Origin: CAYUCE01 sp964443275
Lineage (GTDB): Bacteria; Bipolaricaulota; Bipolaricaulia; CAYUCE01
Direction of reading: 5' to 3'
Length of the DNA: 11,011 bases
Assembly: GCA_964443275.1 (NCBI GenBank)
Contig: CAYUCE010000059.1
Coordinates: 1-11,011, forward strand
This document shows positions 7,078-11,011 of the stretch, piece by piece (position 1 is the first letter of the stretch; each line of letters opens with the position of its first letter). The notes under the pieces are model-generated. The model ran no database searches. It had not been told where the DNA came from and worked only from the letters and a program-made list of their open reading frames with translations. Both the position numbers and the translations under genes were made by a program.

Positions 7078-7222
7078 TGGTTATTATCCCAGAGTTTTAG
7101 GCTTTGATCCAAAAAACCGGGATGCTGATAGAGATCATTGGATAGGTCCTTTATTATGGTTATTGATAATTATGAAATTTCAAGCTGGTAAAATTCTAGC
7201 TTACGGACAACGATTGATATAA
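7058..7222 (+). pseudogene. Possible frameshifted C-terminal tail of the propeller gene
   Basis: In the +1 frame relative to the kelch gene, the sequence is open from 7022 to TAA 7220-7222. From 7058 it looks protein-like: EVSFGGNGYYPRVLGFD, then a charged stretch DPKNRDADRDH, then a hydrophobic segment WIGPLLWLLIIM followed by basic residues. That would make a C-terminal linker plus membrane helix with a positive tail. There is no start codon with an RBS in this frame, so it reads best as the original end of the propeller gene displaced by a one-base indel at about 7036-7075. The open stretch is only 66 codons, so chance remains possible. Confidence 0.35.
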
Positions 7223-7243
7223 ACTTCTTTAAACCAATATATT
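7214..7243 (+). promoter_or_regulatory. Probable promoter of the nfnAB operon
   Basis: TTGATA (7214-7219) and TATATT (7238-7243), each one base off consensus, are separated by 18 bases. Transcription would start near 7250, giving a leader of about 120 bases before nfnA. The leader contains a T9-A6 run (7257-7271) and two spaced Shine-Dalgarno sequences but no obvious operator palindrome. It is the best promoter candidate in the 293-base gap between the propeller gene and nfnA. Confidence 0.55.
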
Positions 7244-7350
7244 CTGTGCGTTTGTATTTTTTTTTAAAAAAGAATGTGTTTATTTAATGGACACCAAGTG
7301 GGAAACTAGCTATCAAATTAGCTTACAAGTCAAAACTTAAAGGAGGCAAT

Positions 7351-7383
7351 TTGCAATCGGGTGATAGTCAATGCATAAGATAA
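7351..7383 (+). CDS. Candidate 10-codon leader ORF overlapping the nfnA start
   Basis: AAAGGAGG (7339-7346), the strongest RBS in this gap, is 24 bases from the nfnA ATG, too far to serve it. It is 4 bases from TTG 7351, which opens the frame LQSGDSQCIR and stops at TAA 7381-7383, ten bases inside nfnA. nfnA itself has a weaker GGGTGAT (7359-7365) about 6 bases before its ATG, inside this mini-frame. Translation of the leader would therefore cover the nfnA RBS and could couple or dampen nfnA expression. No expression evidence exists here. Confidence 0.3.
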   Translation: MQSGDSQCIR

Positions 7384-8204
7384 AGAATAAAGAAGAGCTT
7401 AATTCTGAAGTAACCTTGATGGAGATAGAGGCTCCACACGTGGCCGAAAGGATAAAACCGGGGCAGTTCGTGGTTCTTAGACTTCACGAAAAAGGTGAAA
7501 GAATCCCTCTCACTAGCTACAAAAACGATCCTCAAAGGGGCACCATCACTATAATATTTCAGAAAGTGGGGAAGACTACTTACGAGTTAAATTCTTATGA
7601 TTCAGGTGATACCATACTGGATGTAATAGGACCTTTAGGCAGACCATCGGAGATAGACGAATTTGGTACTGTGGTTTGTGTGGCCGGCGGTGTGGGATGT
7701 CCTGAAATCTATCCCATTGCCAAAGCCCTTAAAAAAGCCGGTAACAAGGTAATTATTATTATCGGTTTTAGGACCAAAGACTTAGTGATACTGGAAGATG
7801 AAGCCAGAGAGATAACGGATGAGGTCTATGTAACTACCGACGATGGTACGTACGGTCGCAAAGCTTTTACTACGGATATTGTCAAAGAACTTATTGAAGA
7901 AGGGGCCCCTATAGACCTGGTGCACGCAGTAGGTCCACCTATTATGATGAAGGTATTATGCGATATAACCCGGCCGCACAATCTAAAGACCATAGTTAGC
8001 CTTTGCCCTATAATGCTCGATGCTACCGGCATGTGTGGAGTTTGCCGAGTACGCATCGATGGCCGGATGAAGCTGGCTTGTGTAGATGGTCCCGAATTTG
8101 ACGGTCATAAGGTAGATTTCGACGACTTAATGAGTAGATTGGAGACCTTCAAGGAGGAGGAAAAAGAGGCCCTAGAAAGATATACTGCAAAGGAGGAGCT
8201 GTAG
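7371..8204 (+). CDS. nfnA: NADH-dependent reduced ferredoxin:NADP+ oxidoreductase, small subunit NfnA (SudB-like)
   Basis: A 277-residue flavoprotein subunit that forms the cytoplasmic NfnAB complex with the next gene. The complex couples NADP+ reduction by NADH to NADP+ reduction by reduced ferredoxin through flavin-based electron bifurcation; this subunit carries the NADH side. It has a ferredoxin-reductase-type FAD domain (about 1-97, with PGQFVVL and ERIPLTSY at 43-50), an NAD domain with GGVGCPEIYP (106-115), and a C-terminal 2Fe-2S site. The ligand pattern is D217-x4-C222-x2-C225-x11-C237, matching the family's Asp-plus-three-Cys cluster rather than four Cys. The ATG is the only start, since an in-frame TAG lies at 7365-7367, and MHKIKNKEEL aligns with the family N-terminus. 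PyrK-type subunits share the fold, but the nfnB neighbour settles the call. Confidence 0.95.
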   Translation: MHKIKNKEELNSEVTLMEIEAPHVAERIKPGQFVVLRLHEKGERIPLTSYKNDPQRGTITIIFQKVGKTTYELNSYDSGDTILDVIGPLGRPSEIDEFGTVVCVAGGVGCPEIYPIAKALKKAGNKVIIIIGFRTKDLVILEDEAREITDEVYVTTDDGTYGRKAFTTDIVKELIEEGAPIDLVHAVGPPIMMKVLCDITRPHNLKTIVSLCPIMLDATGMCGVCRVRIDGRMKLACVDGPEFDGHKVDFDDLMSRLETFKEEEKEALERYTAKEEL

Positions 8205-9581
8205 ATGCCAGAAAAAGATAGAGTCCCAGTTCCAGAGAGATCTCCGGCCAAGAGAATAAAGGATTTTAAGGAAGTACCGCTAGGTTATACTGAGAAGCAA
8301 GCGATCCAAGAAGCCAAAAGATGCATGCAGTGCCCTAAAGGTCCTTGTATCGGGGGCTGTCCGGTGGATATAGATATTCCAAAATTCATCCAAAAGGTAG
8401 CAGAAGGTGAGTTTCTAGAAGCTCTTAAAGTAATCAAGGAAACCAATATTTTGCCGGCAGTAACCGGAAGGGTTTGCCCACAAGAGGAGCAGTGCGAAGA
8501 AGAGTGCCTGGCGGGAAAGATTGGCGATCCCATAAACGTAGGTAAACTAGAGCGTTTCGTCGCCGATTACGCTAGAGAGCAAGGGCTAGAAGAACCACCC
8601 AAGGTGGAAGCGGCCAAGAACCAAAAGGTGGCCGTAATCGGCTCCGGGCCCAGCGGAATTACCTGTGCTGCAGATCTAGCTAGGAAGGGATACCAAGTCA
8701 CTATTTACGAAGCACTACATAAAGCAGGCGGAGTATTAAGATACGGTATTCCAGAATTCAGGCTGCCTAACGAGATCATCGATCACGAGCTTGAGTTTCT
8801 AAATCAAATGGGGGTAGAGATTAAACTCAACCGAATTGTAGGCAATAATCTGACTATGGAAGAATTAAAAGATAAGTACGATGCTTACTTTGCCGGCACC
8901 GGTGCCGGTGCACCCCGGTTTTTAGGAATCCAAGGGGAAGATTATAAAGACATCTATTCGGCAAACGAGTTTCTTACTAGGATTAATCTAATGAAAGCCT
9001 ACAAATTTCCCGAATATGACACCCCCATAAAGGTGGGCCAGAAGGTAGCAGTAATAGGCGGAGGAAATGTAGCCATGGACTCGGCCAGAAGCGCGCTGAG
9101 GCTGGGAGCTGAGTCCCACATCGTATACCGTAGGACTGAAGAACAAGCGCCAGCCAGGGATGAGGAAATTGACCATGCCAAGGAAGAGGGAGTTCAATTT
9201 GACTTTTTAGTCTCCCCAGTCAGATTTTTAGGAAACGACGGTTGGGTTAAACAAATTGAGCTCTTGCAAATGAAGCTGGGAGAACCGGATGATTCCGGTA
9301 GGAGAAGACCCATTCCCATAGAGGGTTCTGAAACCATAGAGGATTTTGACACTGTAATCATCGCCATCGGGCAAACCCCTAATAAAATATTTTATCAAAA
9401 CGTTAAAGGATTGAAAGTTAAGCCCTGGGGAGGAATAGTGGTGGATGAAAATCAAATGACTTCCATTGACGGACTGTTTGCCGGAGGGGATGCGGTAACT
9501 GGAGCGGCAACGGTTATATTGGCCATGGGAGCCGGGCGAAAGGCCGCTCAATCGATAAGCAATTATCTGGAATCAAAATAA
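8205..9581 (+). CDS. nfnB: NADH-dependent reduced ferredoxin:NADP+ oxidoreductase, large subunit NfnB (SudA/GltD-like)
   Basis: The 458-residue bifurcating subunit. It holds the FAD where bifurcation occurs, two 4Fe-4S clusters toward ferredoxin, and the NADP(H) site. The N-terminal region has C40-x2-C43-x4-C48-x3-C52-P and C91-x5-C97-x3-C101; one cluster in the family uses a Glu ligand, and E94 is a candidate. The FAD Rossmann motif is VIGSGPSG (144-151), the NADPH motif VIGGGNVA (283-290), with R309-R310 placed to select the phosphate. GLFAGGDAVTGAATVI (423-438) closes the FAD site. The start ATG directly abuts the nfnA stop and has AAAGGAGGAG six bases upstream. Length and fold also fit the glutamate synthase small subunit, but no GltB gene is present and NfnA is adjacent, which favours NfnB. 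Confidence 0.95.
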   Translation: MPEKDRVPVPERSPAKRIKDFKEVPLGYTEKQAIQEAKRCMQCPKGPCIGGCPVDIDIPKFIQKVAEGEFLEALKVIKETNILPAVTGRVCPQEEQCEEECLAGKIGDPINVGKLERFVADYAREQGLEEPPKVEAAKNQKVAVIGSGPSGITCAADLARKGYQVTIYEALHKAGGVLRYGIPEFRLPNEIIDHELEFLNQMGVEIKLNRIVGNNLTMEELKDKYDAYFAGTGAGAPRFLGIQGEDYKDIYSANEFLTRINLMKAYKFPEYDTPIKVGQKVAVIGGGNVAMDSARSALRLGAESHIVYRRTEEQAPARDEEIDHAKEEGVQFDFLVSPVRFLGNDGWVKQIELLQMKLGEPDDSGRRRPIPIEGSETIEDFDTVIIAIGQTPNKIFYQNVKGLKVKPWGGIVVDENQMTSIDGLFAGGDAVTGAATVILAMGAGRKAAQSISNYLESK

Positions 9582-9594
9582 AGTTTATCCCTAT

Positions 9595-10047
9595 TCACAT
9601 CTCGGTTAAAATGCGTTCATCGTACTCCTTTTCCAGTCTTAGCTTATGCTTTTTCTCTTCCTGGATCAGTCGATTTAAAAGCTTTCTTAACTCAGGATGG
9701 CCAAATTTATTCTTCATATGGGTATAAAGCTTTACCGAACTTTCCTCCCTCTTCATGGCCAGGGTGAGGATTTCCTGATAGTTCATATCCGGACTAAATT
9801 CTACATCCAGCAAGTAATCACTTATTTTTAAGTCCGGTACATCCTCAATCTCGCTTCCCATCACCCTTTCTGCATCCATTTTTTCTAACATTCGTTTGTG
9901 TGATTTCTCCATCTCTTTAAGCTCTTCAAACATCTTCTTCGAAGAGGAATGTTCAGCCATCTGAAGGGCGTGGGTATAAAGGTCTATCGCCTCTTCCTCT
10001 TTCTTAATGGCAAAATCTAATATATCATCAAAAGTCTGGGTAGCCAT
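9595..10047 (-). CDS. Ferritin-like diiron protein (rubrerythrin superfamily, no rubredoxin domain)
   Basis: A 150-residue, mainly helical cytoplasmic protein. It carries the two-times E + ExxH pattern of a diiron four-helix bundle: E17 (EEEAIDLY), E47-x2-H50, E101 (EESSVKLY), E131-x2-H134. The halves 6-58 and 90-143 resemble each other (DILDFAIKKEE versus EILTLAMKREE, both with LYTH). They are joined by an acidic linker containing DVPDLKISDYLLDVEFSP. There is no C-terminal CxxC rubredoxin module, so it is not a full rubrerythrin. A role in peroxide or iron handling is plausible for an anaerobe but inferred only from family. The minus-strand ATG has AAAGGAG five bases upstream. It converges on nfnB with 13 bases between the stops and no clear terminator. 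Confidence 0.88.
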   Translation of the reverse strand: MATQTFDDILDFAIKKEEEAIDLYTHALQMAEHSSSKKMFEELKEMEKSHKRMLEKMDAERVMGSEIEDVPDLKISDYLLDVEFSPDMNYQEILTLAMKREESSVKLYTHMKNKFGHPELRKLLNRLIQEEKKHKLRLEKEYDERILTEM

Positions 10048-10109
10048 ATTCGCTCCTTTCTAGAATTAAAATACATTTCTTTTAAATTATGAATTTTTAC
10101 CGACATTCT

Positions 10110-10138
10110 ATCATAGCCTAACCACCTATTGGTTTCAA
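10110..10138 (-). promoter_or_regulatory. Promoter of the ferritin-like gene
   Basis: Read on the minus strand, TTGAAA (complement of 10133-10138) and TATGAT (complement of 10110-10115) are separated by exactly 17 bases. Transcription would begin near 10103, leaving a leader of about 55 bases before the ATG at 10047. The -35 box directly abuts the first repeat of the insertion-sequence end. No PerR- or Fur-type palindrome is evident. Confidence 0.6.
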
Positions 10139-10210
10139 GCCTCGAATTGACTCACAAAAAATGTACTCCAGAGGGGTATCGTTGCCTCGAAATAAAATGT
10201 ACTCGAGAGG
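10139..10210. repeat. Tandem imperfect repeats at the IS end
   Basis: Two copies of a compound unit: GCCTCGAA at 10139-10146 and 10184-10191, each followed by AAAATGTACTC(C/G)AGAGG at 10158-10174 and 10194-10210. The second part differs at only one of 17 positions. The gap between the two parts is 11 bases in the first copy and 2 in the second. A looser third copy, GCTCGAGGAGG at 10251-10261, doubles as the transposase RBS. Such repeated end motifs are usually transposase-binding sites. Confidence 0.7.
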
Positions 10211-10266
10211 TGCATTAATTTACAGTTGTCTCCCGGGGTTAGCAACAAGTGCTCGAGGAGGCAAAA

Positions 10267-11011
10267 GTGAGGTTAACGATGAGAGAGAAGCAGAAAGTGA
10301 CTAGGGAGCTTAGGGGTAGATACAGACATGCATCCAAGCAAGAGAAGGGAGAGATTCTGGATTGGCTAGTGGAAGTTACCGGTTATAATCGTTCCTATGC
10401 GTCAAGGGTCCTGCGGGGGAAAGCGAGGGCGAGGAAAGAGGGAAAAAAGAAGGAAAAGAGAGGTAGAAAGAGGAGATATGGAGAAGAGGTCTTTCTAGCT
10501 TTAAGGGAAGTATGGTTTATCTGTGATTGTATCTGTAGCAAGAGGTTAGCCCCTTTCCTTCAGGAGGTAGTTCCCGTTCTAGAAAGGCATGATGAACTCA
10601 TTGTTTCCAATGAGGTGAGAGAGAAGCTATTTGAGATAAGTCCATCCACCGTAGACAGAATGTTAGCTCCGGTTAAAAAGACACTCAATTTCAAAGGAAG
10701 ATCGACCACCAAGCCGGGTATCTTACTTAAGGATCAGATACCGGTAAGGACTTTTACTGAATGGGATGAGGATAGGCCTGGGTTTGTAGAAGTAGACCTG
10801 GTAGCCCATTGTGGGGACAATGCGGGAGGAGAATTCATCCAGACCCTGGATCTAACCGATGTATATACTGGTTGGACGGAGACTAAAGCAGTAAAAAACA
10901 AAGCCCAGGTTTGGGTATTTGAAGCCTTACGGGGGATAAGAAAGAGACTACCTTTTAAGCTAACTCAACTTCCCCCTCTTAGGCAAAAAATAAAAGGGGC
11001 AAAAAGCCTAT
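10267..11011 (+). pseudogene. DDE transposase with integrase core (rve-like), partial and probably disrupted
   Basis: The open frame runs from GTG 10267 to the window edge, 248 codons. GTG is preferred over ATG 10279 because GGAGG (10257-10261) lies five bases before it. Residues 5-50 look like a helix-turn-helix region (EILDWLVEVTGYNRSYASRV), followed by a Lys/Arg-rich linker (about 51-71). The catalytic core then begins with FVEVDLVAHCG (first Asp D177), GEFIQTLDLTDVYTGW, and FEALRGIRKRLPFKL ending at 232. Family members continue there with a G-DSDNGSEF block holding the second catalytic Asp. Here the sequence instead becomes TQLPPLRQKIKGAKSL, with no such motif. The second Asp and the Glu are therefore absent from the visible part, which suggests a deletion or insertion near 10963. 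The core assignment is solid, the exact IS family uncertain. Confidence 0.75.
10963..11011. other. Foreign-looking tail after the transposase break
   Basis: From 10963 the sequence changes character to A-rich and repetitive. It holds an imperfect inverted repeat (CCCCTCTTA at 10973-10981 facing TAAAAGGGG further on) and AGGC/GCCT arms that enclose an A-rich stretch. It no longer matches the expected transposase core. It may be the end of another element or a deletion junction. Only 49 bases are visible, so nothing more can be said. Confidence 0.35.

Larger units (their letters stand above)
10139..11011 (+). mobile_element. Left end of an insertion sequence with integrase-core transposase (partial)
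   Basis: The element consists of tandem imperfect repeats (10139-10210), a short untranslated stretch, and a DDE transposase running off the right edge. Neither its exact left boundary nor its right end can be fixed here. IS ends of this kind often begin with TG, so TGTACTC at 10162 or 10198 could be the terminus. Target-site duplication cannot be tested because the other end is outside the window. Confidence 0.65.

Noticed and set aside
7257..7271. T9-A6 run as a terminator for the propeller gene
   Set aside because: No GC-rich stem precedes it, and it lies downstream of the likely nfnAB promoter.
7197..7326. Direct repeat TAGCTTAC (7197-7204 and 7319-7326)
   Set aside because: Eight bases in an AT-rich gap is within chance and no further symmetry supports an operator.
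9228..9551. 107-codon open frame on the minus strand
   Set aside because: It lies wholly within nfnB, has no RBS and encodes no recognisable domain; nfnB is certain.

Overview
The window looks like a stretch of a bacterial chromosome from an anaerobe. AGGAGG-type ribosome binding sites, sigma70-type promoters, a lipobox protein and an intrinsic terminator all point to a bacterium. An NfnAB electron-bifurcating transhydrogenase points to fermentative or otherwise anaerobic metabolism. The NosD-type beta-helix protein with a DxDxDGIGD tail is a style common in archaea and deep-branching or uncultured bacterial phyla. I cannot name a phylum from the sequence alone.

Left part (1-1093): the last 29 codons of an unrecognised gene, a small exported lipoprotein of unknown function (173-787), then about 300 bases without a long gene. 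That gap holds a perfect-consensus promoter (TTGACA-17-TATAAT, 919-947) and an unusual leader with two strong Shine-Dalgarno sequences.

Transport and surface block (1094-7077): a peptide/nickel-type ABC substrate-binding protein, a strong intrinsic terminator, then two inner-membrane permeases (DppB- and DppC-like). Next come an exported right-handed beta-helix protein (NosD/PbH1 type) and a membrane-anchored six-repeat kelch-type beta-propeller. No ATPase genes are present, so the transporter must borrow ATPases from elsewhere. The terminator after the binding protein probably makes the binding protein more abundant than the permeases. A protein-like reading frame continues past the propeller stop in the +1 frame, which suggests a frameshifted C-terminal tail.

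Redox block (7214-10138): a good promoter, a very short leader frame with a strong RBS that overlaps the nfnA start, then nfnA and nfnB with touching stop and start codons. Together they should form NADH-dependent reduced ferredoxin:NADP+ oxidoreductase. Convergent to them is a small ferritin-like diiron protein made of two similar halves, with its own promoter on the minus strand.

Right end (10139-11011): one end of an insertion sequence, with tandem imperfect repeats followed by an integrase-core (DDE) transposase. The transposase resemblance stops just before the expected second catalytic Asp, so it is either disrupted or interrupted close to the window edge.

The most interesting points are the ATPase-less transporter grouped with beta-helix and beta-propeller surface proteins, the two overlapping mini-ORF leaders, the out-of-frame propeller tail, and the internally duplicated diiron protein.
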